The translations under genes and the position numbers were made by a program. This document shows, piece by piece, positions 24,581-32,618 of a DNA stretch of 32,723 nucleotides (positions are counted from its first letter, which is position 1; every line of letters starts with the position of its first letter). Origin of the DNA: Candidatus Ulvibacter alkanivorans (GTDB taxonomy: Bacteria > Bacteroidota > Bacteroidia > Flavobacteriales > Flavobacteriaceae); contig NZ_QOLC01000057.1 in NCBI RefSeq assembly GCF_003333325.1, positions 1 through 32,723 on the forward strand. The letters are read 5' to 3'. The notes beneath the pieces are model-generated. The model saw only the letters and a program-made list of their open reading frames with translations. It was not told the origin of the DNA and did no database searches.

Positions 24581-27531
24581 TCGTTTTCTGCTGTTAAATT
24601 AGACGGCGTATTTTGGTAATCGATCGCCTCATAAATCACTTGTTGAATATTACTGCGCAAGTTGCTGCCTATTAATTTTCTATTGCCAGCATCCGGGTAG
24701 GTCCGATTTGATAAAAAAACGTATACCACATCTTCGGCAGGATCGGCCCAAGTAAAAGTACCGGTAAATCCGCTATGCCCAAAACTGCTCATAGAAACGC
24801 AACCACAGGTGGGTCCAACGTCCCCTAGTTGTGGTTTGTCGAAGCCAACGCCGCGTCGTACGTCTTCTTCACAATAATAGCAAGTGTTGAATTTCTCTAT
24901 CGTTTCGGGAGAAAAATAGCGTTTACCTCCGTAGAATCCATTCCAAAGATACATTTGCATGATCTTAGCGACATCGTTCGCATTGCTAAACAAACCAGCA
25001 TGCCCACTCACACCACCCAACATGGCCGCACCTTGATCGTGTACATAACCGTGTACTTTCTGCATTCGGAAATAATTGTCTTCTTCGGTTGGAACAATAT
25101 CTGCCTTAGAGAATTTGTTCAGTGGCAGATAGGTCGTATAATTTGCGCCTAAGGACTCGTATAAATTACGCTGTACCAGTTTTTCTAAGGACGTCCCATA
25201 AAATTCTTCCAAATATTTTTTCATCAAATAGTAAGGTAGATCACTGTACTTATAGCCGGGTCTGCTACGCAATTCACTGGTTCGGATGTTCTCAAAAATA
25301 GAATCGGTATAATCTCTACGCATAAAAAGATCGTCTGCGACCTTTACATTAAATTGGTCACTCGCCGTATTCGAATAATATTTCTTGTCGGGTTGCTTGG
25401 TTATAGAATCTAAGGTTCTAATGTAAAAAGGAATCCATGCTTTTAGACGCGCATAATGGGATAATACTTCCTTTAAGGTAATATTCGCCTTATCGGTATT
25501 TTTATATTCAGGAAGCATTTCTGATAATGTAGTATCCATATTGATAACACCATCGTCTACCAACTGCATGACCATTGGTAAGGTAGCCAGGATCTTGGTG
25601 AGGGAGGCCACATCGTATATATCGTTGCTTTTTACCGCATTTTTTCGTTGCTGTGTATGGTATCCAAAATTTTTATCGTAGATCACTTTGCCTTTTCGTG
25701 CGACTAATATTTGCATTCCGGGAGCCATTTGTCCCCATAGGCCAACACGCGCCAGTGAGTCGATCTTTTTAAGCTTATAACTATTCACTCCAACGCTTTC
25801 GGGAGTACCATACTGTAGTCTTCGCAATGATTTGGTTTGCAGGTGTGTGTTCAGTGGAAAATCTTCACCTAGAGATACAGGCAGTTTACCACTGGCCTCT
25901 CGTGCACCAAAGATAAGTTGAGCAGACAACTGTTGCGATACCTTACTGTTTTGATAGGATAATATTATTCCTTCAAAATTAGCAGATGATTTAAGGTCTA
26001 GAAGCGCATAGGGCCTTGCAAAGACATCTAGAATTACGGTATTCGTACGAGCGATCTCGTAGATCCACACTAGTTCTTTTTCTGAAAATTCATAGGATTT
26101 CCACGGATTATCATTCGATTTATGAAATCCGATGATAACGTAATTATAGTTCTTTAGCTTTTGGACATAGTCATCTAAACTATTGGCTTTAACCCAATCG
26201 ACTGCAGCATACTTCTGAAGCTGATCCAGAAAAGCCTCACCACTATCGTCACCAAAGTTCACATAGGCTATTTTTTTATCTTGTAAGTCTTTAATAGGTA
26301 AAGTGGCACGATCGTTCTTTAAAACTGTAAGCGCCTTCTCCATAGCTTCTTCGTAGAGAACATCATCCACCACAGAATTCAATTCTTCGACCAAGTAGGC
26401 CGTATCAACAGGATTGTAGTCATGAAGCCCCACTTTATATTTAGCATAAAGGATCTTTTTTACCGAATGGGCCAAACGCTCTTCGGAAATAATTCCTTCT
26501 CTAAATGCATTGACCAATAGTGAATGTGCCTTCGGAATGTCTTCAGAAATTAAAAGCACATCATTTCCTGCTAAAAATGCAGCAAGGTCGATCTCTCCCG
26601 GTTCCTTAAAATTAGCTGCTCCTTTCATGTTCAAGGCATCTGTAAAAATGAGTCCGTTAAAACCCAGTTCTCCTTTCAACAGATCGGTCACTATGGTTTC
26701 AGAAATAGAAGAAGGATAATTATAACGTTCTTCTAAGGAAGGTACATTTAGATGTGCGACCATTACGCTACTAAGTCCTTCTCTAATTAATCGTCTATAC
26801 GGATATAGCTCTATACTGTCTATGCGTTCTTTAGAAAAAGAAATAGTAGGGAGTGTTTTATGCGAATCGGTGTCGGTATCGCCATGTCCGGGAAAATGCT
26901 TTGCATTTGCTAAAATCCCCGCCTCTTGCATTCCTTTCATAAATGCTAGTGATTTTTCGGTTACATTCTCCTTGTCTTCGCCAAAAGACCGATTCCCAAT
27001 GATGGGATTCTTAGGATTGGTATTAATATCGACCACCGGAGCAAAATTAATATGAACTCCCAATCGCTTAGAATGTTCCCCAATGCGCTTCCCAACTCGT
27101 TGTACTACCGAATTATCGGTAATTGCGCCCAGGGTCATATTCCAAGGATATGCATAGGTAGAATCAAGTCGCATGGCAAGTCCCCACTCTGCATCCATGC
27201 CTATCATTAGCGGAATATTAGAAAGGGCTTGGTATTCGTTGTTTAATTTTGCTTGTTGCTGAGGGCCTCCTTTTGAGAAAATAACACCACCAATATATTG
27301 GTTTTCAATGAGGTCTTTAACCTTATCGGTTTTCGATTTGGGATCACTAGAGAAAACATCGACCATGAACAATTGACCAATCTTCTCTTGAAGCGACATG
27401 TTTCCGTAGATACTATCGACCCATTTCTGCTGATTTTCAAAATCACCAATATCTATTAATGGGTTGATTTGTTGAGAAAAACAATGTAACGTAATGAATG
27501 TAAAAAGTGAGGCTAATAGCAATTTTTTCAT
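24577..27531 (-). CDS. GH3 beta-N-acetylhexosaminidase fused to a serine beta-lactamase-like hydrolase
   Basis: A 984-residue exported fusion. A signal peptide (1-about 19, 'LHCFS|QQ') precedes a GH3 TIM barrel (about 35-375) with the NagZ dyad loop 'KHFPGHGDTDTDSH' at about 211-224 and 'IFTDALNMKG' carrying the nucleophile Asp. A GH3 C-terminal domain follows (about 410-570). From about 610 a class C beta-lactamase/DD-peptidase-like domain starts: 'ASLTKILA' (S-x-x-K), 'YSDLPYYL' in place of the usual Y-x-N, and 'GHSGFTGT' as the KTG equivalent. NagZ trims GlcNAc from muropeptides, so a combined periplasmic peptidoglycan-recycling enzyme is inferred. The architecture is known in Bacteroidota. 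It overlaps bshA by four bases. Confidence 0.9.
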   Translation of the reverse strand: MKKLLLASLFTFITLHCFSQQINPLIDIGDFENQQKWVDSIYGNMSLQEKIGQLFMVDVFSSDPKSKTDKVKDLIENQYIGGVIFSKGGPQQQAKLNNEYQALSNIPLMIGMDAEWGLAMRLDSTYAYPWNMTLGAITDNSVVQRVGKRIGEHSKRLGVHINFAPVVDINTNPKNPIIGNRSFGEDKENVTEKSLAFMKGMQEAGILANAKHFPGHGDTDTDSHKTLPTISFSKERIDSIELYPYRRLIREGLSSVMVAHLNVPSLEERYNYPSSISETIVTDLLKGELGFNGLIFTDALNMKGAANFKEPGEIDLAAFLAGNDVLLISEDIPKAHSLLVNAFREGIISEERLAHSVKKILYAKYKVGLHDYNPVDTAYLVEELNSVVDDVLYEEAMEKALTVLKNDRATLPIKDLQDKKIAYVNFGDDSGEAFLDQLQKYAAVDWVKANSLDDYVQKLKNYNYVIIGFHKSNDNPWKSYEFSEKELVWIYEIARTNTVILDVFARPYALLDLKSSANFEGIILSYQNSKVSQQLSAQLIFGAREASGKLPVSLGEDFPLNTHLQTKSLRRLQYGTPESVGVNSYKLKKIDSLARVGLWGQMAPGMQILVARKGKVIYDKNFGYHTQQRKNAVKSNDIYDVASLTKILATLPMVMQLVDDGVINMDTTLSEMLPEYKNTDKANITLKEVLSHYARLKAWIPFYIRTLDSITKQPDKKYYSNTASDQFNVKVADDLFMRRDYTDSIFENIRTSELRSRPGYKYSDLPYYLMKKYLEEFYGTSLEKLVQRNLYESLGANYTTYLPLNKFSKADIVPTEEDNYFRMQKVHGYVHDQGAAMLGGVSGHAGLFSNANDVAKIMQMYLWNGFYGGKRYFSPETIEKFNTCYYCEEDVRRGVGFDKPQLGDVGPTCGCVSMSSFGHSGFTGTFTWADPAEDVVYVFLSNRTYPDAGNRKLIGSNLRSNIQQVIYEAIDYQNTPSNLTAENE

Positions 27532-27550
27532 ACTAGGAAAGATACAAAAA

Positions 27551-28036
27551 CTATGCTAAAAATCGACTGTGCCAACTTTCTTTTGCGGGTACTTCCCAGT
27601 TGTCTAAATATTCAGCTTTTGTATTTACCAAGTTGTTAAAAACCACTGTATTGGGCGATACAGAACGCGCCTTTGCCATTTTTCTAAAATCTGACAAGGA
27701 CTTATGGGCAATGTATTTCCCGTTGTAAAATGTCACGTTCATTTTATCCATGAGATCGACGTCGAACTCTTTTTCTAATTGTTGGATAAAGTGTACAGAA
27801 GCGTCGATACTGCAACCGGAGGCAGAAGCATTTGTTTGATTGAGTCCAATAACGATAAATCGGTCATGTTTTATTTCGAAACCGGCTTCTAGATTGGCGC
27901 CATGTGCGGTCCATTTTTCTAAAAAATCGTTGGTTTTAGTACTAATTTTCTCTACTTCTTCTTCGGAAAGTTTACGATTCGCTTGATAGATCCAGATACG
28001 GGCATCATCGGGTAAGGAATTAAAATCGGTTACCAT
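27551..28036 (-). CDS. Conserved flavobacterial protein of unknown function
   Basis: A 161-residue soluble protein without signal peptide or membrane segment. Distinct stretches are 'DDARIWIYQANRKLSEEEV' near the N terminus, 'HDRFIVIGLNQTNASASGCS' at about 57-76 and 'FYNGKYIAHKSLSDFRK' at about 102-118. Homologues in this group are often labelled 'ABC transporter ATPase', but there is no Walker A or ABC signature here, so that name is wrong for this sequence. It is two bases after the CCG-domain gene and 19 bp before the GH3 fusion gene. No function can be assigned. Confidence 0.75.
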   Translation of the reverse strand: MVTDFNSLPDDARIWIYQANRKLSEEEVEKISTKTNDFLEKWTAHGANLEAGFEIKHDRFIVIGLNQTNASASGCSIDASVHFIQQLEKEFDVDLMDKMNVTFYNGKYIAHKSLSDFRKMAKARSVSPNTVVFNNLVNTKAEYLDNWEVPAKESWHSRFLA

Positions 28037-28038
28037 AA

Positions 28039-28830
28039 TTACAGTTCTTCAGCATTAGCGATCATTTCAGCAACATCCATCACTTCGATCGAGTCTTCTT
28101 TTTCTTTTCCTTTTACACCATCGGTAAGCATGGTATTACAAAACGGACAACCGGCAGCAATTACATCAGGTTTTAACTCGATGGCTTCCTCTGTTCTTTC
28201 GATATTGACATCTTTTTTACCCGGTTCTGGTTCTTTGAACATTTGCGCTCCACCGGCCCCACAACAGAGTCCGCGTGATTTGCAACGTCGCATTTCCACC
28301 AACTCTACTTCAAGCTTACGCAGTAGGTCTCTTGGTGCTTCGTACTCGCCGTTCGCACGCCCCAAATAGCAGGGATCGTGAAAAGTGATCTTTTTGCCTT
28401 TGAACTTACCACCTTCCACTTTTAGGCGGCCTTCGTTTAAAAGGTCTTTTAAGAACTGCGTGTGGTGAACAACCTCATAATTTCCACCTAGTTCCGGATA
28501 TTCATTCTTAATCGTGTTGAAACAGTGAGGACACGCTGTTACGATCTTTTTTACTTCATAGCCATTTAGGACCTCAATGTTTGGAATGGCCTGCATTTGA
28601 AACAAGAATTCATTCCCGGCGCGTTTTGCAGGGTCACCGGTACAACTTTCTTCAGTTCCTAAAACTGCAAAATCTACCTTTGCATTGTGCAATAGTTTTA
28701 CAAATGCTTTCGTGATCTTTTTGGCTCGATCGTCAAAACTTCCGGCACAACCCACCCAGAACAGTACTTCCGGCTGTTTACCTTGCGCCATATACTCGGC
28801 CATTGTTGGTACTTTAATCGTTTCGCTCAT
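28039..28830 (-). CDS. CCG-domain Fe-S oxidoreductase subunit (HdrB/GlcF-like)
   Basis: A 263-residue soluble protein with two cysteine-rich CCG-type halves. The first has 'VGCAGSFDDRA' (about 27-37), 'CTGDPAKRAGNE' and 'TACPHCFNTIKNEYPELGG' (about 98-116). The second has 'FHDPCYLGR' (about 150-158), 'CKSRGLCCGAGGAQMF' (about 183-198) and 'AGCPFCNTMLTDG' (about 226-238). These motifs bind the unusual Fe-S cluster of heterodisulfide-reductase and glycolate/lactate-dehydrogenase subunits. The natural partner is the membrane 4Fe-4S protein two genes upstream, giving an HdrDE/DsrMK-like module. It lies two bases after the HAD gene. Electron donor and acceptor are unknown. Confidence 0.88.
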   Translation of the reverse strand: MSETIKVPTMAEYMAQGKQPEVLFWVGCAGSFDDRAKKITKAFVKLLHNAKVDFAVLGTEESCTGDPAKRAGNEFLFQMQAIPNIEVLNGYEVKKIVTACPHCFNTIKNEYPELGGNYEVVHHTQFLKDLLNEGRLKVEGGKFKGKKITFHDPCYLGRANGEYEAPRDLLRKLEVELVEMRRCKSRGLCCGAGGAQMFKEPEPGKKDVNIERTEEAIELKPDVIAAGCPFCNTMLTDGVKGKEKEDSIEVMDVAEMIANAEEL

Positions 28831-28832
28831 AC

Positions 28833-29267
28833 TTAATCTTCAAATACTTGAATGGTCACTTTCTTGTCGACTAGATCGGTGAACTTCCCTTTATAACGTG
28901 TGGCTTTCACCAAATGATTGTCTACCCAATGGTAGTTGCCTCCTCGTGGTTTTCCCATTAGCAGCGAATGGTATTTAAAACCATGTTCTTTCAACCAAGT
29001 CTCGGTAACACTTCTATGGTCTTCGGTTCTCGAAGTAAAGAAACAAATCATATGGCCTTGGTCGTACCATTTGTTCAATGTCTTTAACGCATCGGGAAAT
29101 GGTTCACAGGTTGCCATGCGTTCCGGTTCTTCGTTAGGGACGTCTTCGGTAATTGTACCGTCTATATCTATGAGGTAATTTTTTATCCCTTTAGGAAGTA
29201 CAGGACTTACATGTTCTCCCTCCTCGACCTTTTCATGTAGCATCTTTTCTACTTCTTCTTGCTTCAT
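28833..29267 (-). CDS. HAD-superfamily phosphatase-like protein
   Basis: A 144-residue HAD hydrolase with the ATG at 29267; its first base pairs with the preceding stop (TAATG). An in-frame start at 29315 would force a 49-bp overlap and is less likely. Motif I 'IDIDGTIT' (about 34-41) has both catalytic Asp residues; motif II 'FFTSRTEDH' and motif III Lys in 'GKPRGGNYHWVDN' follow. It has a small cap-less or minimal-cap fold. Homologues are frequently called 'phosphoheptose isomerase', which the motifs do not support; a small phosphatase is likelier. It is inserted between two Fe-S genes, which is odd. Substrate unknown. Confidence 0.82.
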   Translation of the reverse strand: MKQEEVEKMLHEKVEEGEHVSPVLPKGIKNYLIDIDGTITEDVPNEEPERMATCEPFPDALKTLNKWYDQGHMICFFTSRTEDHRSVTETWLKEHGFKYHSLLMGKPRGGNYHWVDNHLVKATRYKGKFTDLVDKKVTIQVFED

Positions 29268-30589
29268 TAGGCTTCGTTTTTCCAGTTTAATCGGTCCATC
29301 TGATTGTACGGCCATGGAGCACCGTTATTCTCTATATTGGTCATGGCTACATTCAATTCGGTGGGTGCTGCAGATTGCTCCATAACGAGGTATTGGCGCA
29401 TATCCATTATAATTGACAAAGGATCTATGCTTACCGGGCAAGCTTCTACACATGCGTTACACGTAGTGCATGCCCATAGTTCTTCTCGCAGAATATAATC
29501 GTCCAATAATTGTTTTCCATCCGGTTTGAATTCGCCATTTTCAGAAATATTCTTTCCAACCTCTTCTAAACGATCTCTCGTGTCCATCATGATCTTACGA
29601 GGAGATAATTTTTTACCGGTTTGATTGGCCGGACATTCGCTGGTACATCGCCCACATTCGGTACATGTATAAGCGTTTAACAATTGCACTTGGCTAAGGT
29701 CCATCACGTCACTAGCTCCAAATTTTGCCGGAGTTTCGGCTCCTTCAGGTGGCGCAGCGAACGGATCTGCATTTGGGTCCATCATAAGTTTTACTTCATT
29801 GGTAACCGCTTCGAGGTTTTTAAATTTACCTTGAGGTACCACCTTTCCGAAGTAAACATTAGGAAAGGCCAAAATAATATGCAGGTGTTTCGAAAAGTAC
29901 AAATAATTCAAAAAGACGAGAATTCCCAGAATATGAAGCCACCAAGCGGTGCGTTCAATAATGATGAGGGATCCTTCGGAAAGGCCTTCGAACAAAGGAG
30001 CGACATACTGACTCACCGGGAACATTCCGGCCTCGGTATAATGAGCTGCACCCATTTGTTGCAGTTGAAGGTCGGCTGCATTCATGGTAATGAAAAGGAT
30101 CATTAAGACCATTTCGAAGTACAAAATGTAGTTGGCATCGTTCTTTGGCCAGCTTGTTATCTCACGCGCCCAAAACCTTCTAATTTTTTGAATATTTCTA
30201 CGTGTCCAAAAGAAAATCACACCAATAAAGACCAACAGTGCCAAAATTTCGAAAATGGCAATCAAGTAATCATAGGCAGGGCCAATCACAGACAAAACGC
30301 GATGTGTGCCAAAAAGGCCGTCGATAATTATTTCGAGCACTTCTATGTTGATCACTATAAATCCAACATACACGATGATATGTAGAAGTCCGGAAACCGG
30401 TCGTACCACCATTTTAGATTGGCCAAGTGCGATTCGAGCTACATTTCCCCAACGTTCGCTAGTATTTCCTGACGTATCGGTCTTTTTTCCGAGTTTAATG
30501 TTTCGAATTACCTTTCGGATATTGATCGTAAAGTAGCCGATACCGACAACTAATGCGATGAGAAATAAAATATTTGGTAAATACTGCAT
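29267..30589 (-). CDS. Membrane 4Fe-4S ferredoxin-type redox protein
   Basis: A 440-residue inner-membrane protein. Five or so helices occupy the first 240 residues ('NILFLIALVVGIGYFTI', 'LLHIIVYVGFIVINIEVL', 'IFEILALLVFIGVIFFW', 'VLMILFITMNAADL', 'WWLHILGILVFLNYLYF'), with His residues placed to bind haem as in NarI/HdrE-type subunits. A cytoplasmic domain carries two 4Fe-4S motifs, 'CTECGRCTSECPAN' (about 311-324) and 'CTTCNACVEACPVSID' (about 373-388). With the CCG-domain protein downstream it resembles a quinone-linked HdrDE/DsrMK-like oxidoreductase. Both its start and its stop are TAATG junctions with the MCE and HAD genes. Confidence 0.9.
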   Translation of the reverse strand: MQYLPNILFLIALVVGIGYFTINIRKVIRNIKLGKKTDTSGNTSERWGNVARIALGQSKMVVRPVSGLLHIIVYVGFIVINIEVLEIIIDGLFGTHRVLSVIGPAYDYLIAIFEILALLVFIGVIFFWTRRNIQKIRRFWAREITSWPKNDANYILYFEMVLMILFITMNAADLQLQQMGAAHYTEAGMFPVSQYVAPLFEGLSEGSLIIIERTAWWLHILGILVFLNYLYFSKHLHIILAFPNVYFGKVVPQGKFKNLEAVTNEVKLMMDPNADPFAAPPEGAETPAKFGASDVMDLSQVQLLNAYTCTECGRCTSECPANQTGKKLSPRKIMMDTRDRLEEVGKNISENGEFKPDGKQLLDDYILREELWACTTCNACVEACPVSIDPLSIIMDMRQYLVMEQSAAPTELNVAMTNIENNGAPWPYNQMDRLNWKNEA

Positions 30590-31539
30590 TATTTATTTGG
30601 GTCTTCTGGTGGGTCGTATTCTTTGTTTTTCTTTCCGAAGAGCGAGAAATGCACATAACGCTTCGGATTTAATTTAAGGTCTTGTAACAATTGTTCCAAT
30701 TGTTGTGAAGCACCGGTTAGATTTTCGTATAGTTCTTCATCCTTTAATAGCTTGCCTACGCTCCCTTCGCCATTATCTACGCGCGTAATAACTGTATTCA
30801 ATTTTGAAGTAAATGCTTCTAGATCTGCGATCATTTGACCTGTTTCTATTTGCGCCAACGAATCTGAGAATTTTGCAAAATTTTCGGTGGTAACATCTAG
30901 GTTGGTAAAAGTCCTATCCAGTTTATCTGAGTTTTCACCAAGCACCCTATTCAATTTATTCGAAACGCCGCTTAGCGAATTTAGAGTGGTATTTAAATTG
31001 TTGATCGCGTTCTTCAGATTGTCACGCGTGGGTGCATCTACAATATCGGTAAAGGCCAGTAGTAAGGTGTCTACGGTTGACAAGGTGTTGTTGACCTTTT
31101 TTTCGAGCGGACCCAATGCTTTTGTAACAGCGCTTAACATCCCGTCTTCGATCTCCCCTCTAAGGGTATCTCCACTTTCGGCAATATTGTTCGGGTTGTA
31201 TTCGGGGTAAATACCAAGTGACTTTCCACCAATGATACCACTGCTATAAATACGAACTAAACTATTTTGAGAAAAATCGAAATCCTTTTCTACCGTGAAT
31301 TCAACTACCAGTCCACCCGATTGATTTTCAAAGTCGATATTTGCCACCTTTCCTACTTTTAAACCGTTAATTGTGACCGGAGCCGATTTAGCAAGGCCTT
31401 CCACGTTGTCGTATTTTACATAGAACGTCCGGTTTTTTTCGAGTAGGTTGGTGCCTTTGAGGTAACTGTAGCCAAATACGAAAAGTAAGATGGCACCAAT
31501 GGCAAGTATTCCTGTTTTAACTTCTCTTGAGAGTCTCAA
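30589..31539 (-). CDS. MlaD/MCE-family protein with TTG start
   Basis: A 316-residue membrane-anchored MCE protein. The start codon is TTG at 31537-31539; no ATG lies in frame upstream, and 'LSREVKTGILAIGAILLF' is the conserved family N terminus, so TTG decides the start. One membrane helix (about 9-26) leads to the MCE domain (about 37-115; 'VKYDNVEGLAKSAPVTINGLKVGKV'). A coiled-coil/helical region with many Asn and Leu residues (about 140-285) follows, then a short charged tail. MCE proteins bind lipids and bridge the envelope. The usual MlaE permease and MlaF ATPase are not adjacent. It ends TAATG with the Fe-S gene. Confidence 0.9.
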   Translation of the reverse strand: MRLSREVKTGILAIGAILLFVFGYSYLKGTNLLEKNRTFYVKYDNVEGLAKSAPVTINGLKVGKVANIDFENQSGGLVVEFTVEKDFDFSQNSLVRIYSSGIIGGKSLGIYPEYNPNNIAESGDTLRGEIEDGMLSAVTKALGPLEKKVNNTLSTVDTLLLAFTDIVDAPTRDNLKNAINNLNTTLNSLSGVSNKLNRVLGENSDKLDRTFTNLDVTTENFAKFSDSLAQIETGQMIADLEAFTSKLNTVITRVDNGEGSVGKLLKDEELYENLTGASQQLEQLLQDLKLNPKRYVHFSLFGKKNKEYDPPEDPNK

Positions 31540-31561
31540 TGGGTGTATTTTATATTTCTAA

Positions 31562-31569
31562 CAAATTTA
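31562..31569 (-). promoter_or_regulatory. Candidate promoter -7 box for the MCE operon
   Basis: The minus-strand TAAATTTG is an exact TAnnTTTG match, 23 bp before the TTG start at 31539, giving a leader of about 17 bases. T-rich sequence lies where a -33 box would be. It suggests that the eight genes from the MCE gene to the PrcB-like gene can be transcribed without the amidase. Confidence 0.45.
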
Positions 31570-31592
31570 GAAATAAATATAGAAAAAACGGG

Positions 31593-32618
31593 CTATTTAT
31601 CTTCCGATTTTAGTACTTCGGAAAGTTTCCGTTTCTCACCTTTTTTAAAGGCGACAATGTAGCAGGACGTAAATCCTTTTTCTTGCGCAAAGGTTTTCAT
31701 GAGCTGGATCTTATTATAATCGGATGTTTCACCATAATAATACTTATAAAGCCCATCTTCTTTATTGCGAGAGACATCTTTAAGCCCTTTAAAGTTGCTA
31801 GGTTTAGTGTCTAGACGTTTGCTGCTAGCAGCTAATTGCACCTTGAACACTACATCCTTATATATCTTTTCGTCGGTAGTCTCTATGGCCTGGTCCATTT
31901 CTTTTTCTTCAATCACTGGGTTTTGCGATTTAGTGGTCGCTAAGGATAAATTGTTCTTGTATGAAATTATTGCTTTCGCAATTTCTTGTGCCATTTCTGT
32001 CTGACCTTTTGCAGAATTGAGATATTTCCCTTCTTGTTTGTTGGTTAAGAAACCGGTTTCAATTAAAACGCTAGGCATATAGGTATTGTGCAGTACCCAA
32101 AAGCCGGCTTGTTTCACACTTCGATCCTTGCGTTTTAGGGTGTTAGTGAAGTTATTCTGTATCAATCCTGCCAGCATGATGCTTTGGTCTAAGTACTCTT
32201 CTTGCAACAAGGTAAGACCAATAAGGGATGCGGGAGAATTAGGATCAAATCCGGCATAGGTTTCTTCGTAGTTTTCTTCCAGGAAAATTACCTCATTCTC
32301 CTTTTTTGCGATCTCGAAATTCGCCTGGCTCTTATGCAATCCTAATACAAAAGTTTCGGTTCCATATGCTTGGCTGCTATGGGCATTGCAGTGAACAGAA
32401 ACGAATAAGTCGGCATCTGCCTTATTGGCAATAGCAGCACGTTCGTGAAGTTCGAGGAATACATCTTTGGTACGAGTATAAATTACTTTTATATCGGGAT
32501 GTTTTTCTAGTTCAGCACCAATTTTTAGTACGATACTTAATGATATCTCGTCTTCTTTATAACCGTTTCCGGTATTTCCGGTATCCTTACCACCGTGACC
32601 TGCATCTAAGACAACCAC
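31593..32618 (-). CDS. N-acetylmuramoyl-L-alanine amidase with SPOR-like tail, N terminus disrupted
   Basis: Zinc amidase (Amidase_3/AmiC type) cutting the MurNAc-L-Ala bond of peptidoglycan. Zinc ligands and catalytic residues appear as 'LDAGHGGKDTG' (about 4-14), Glu in 'YKEDEISLS', 'FVSVHCNAH' (about 68-76) and 'LIETGFLTN' (about 175-183). A C-terminal 80 residues ('FKVQLAASSKRLDT', 'YKYYYGETSDYNK') resemble a SPOR peptidoglycan-binding domain. The stated start is the GTG at 32618, but homology and a hydrophobic signal-like segment continue upstream ('ILAIGIFALSSFSFNSA') until an in-frame TAA at 32703-32705, with no ATG, GTG or TTG between. A one-base indel in A32689-32693 may explain this. 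The real start is probably beyond the window. Confidence 0.85.
   Translation of the reverse strand: MVVLDAGHGGKDTGNTGNGYKEDEISLSIVLKIGAELEKHPDIKVIYTRTKDVFLELHERAAIANKADADLFVSVHCNAHSSQAYGTETFVLGLHKSQANFEIAKKENEVIFLEENYEETYAGFDPNSPASLIGLTLLQEEYLDQSIMLAGLIQNNFTNTLKRKDRSVKQAGFWVLHNTYMPSVLIETGFLTNKQEGKYLNSAKGQTEMAQEIAKAIISYKNNLSLATTKSQNPVIEEKEMDQAIETTDEKIYKDVVFKVQLAASSKRLDTKPSNFKGLKDVSRNKEDGLYKYYYGETSDYNKIQLMKTFAQEKGFTSCYIVAFKKGEKRKLSEVLKSEDK

Noticed and set aside
29268..29315. The longer HAD start at 29315
   Set aside because: It would overlap the Fe-S gene by 49 bp, while the ATG at 29267 forms the same TAATG junction seen at 13755 and 30589.
29684..30106. A 140-codon plus-strand frame opposite the membrane Fe-S gene
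   Set aside because: The opposite strand encodes clear 4Fe-4S motifs and membrane helices; this frame has no motif.
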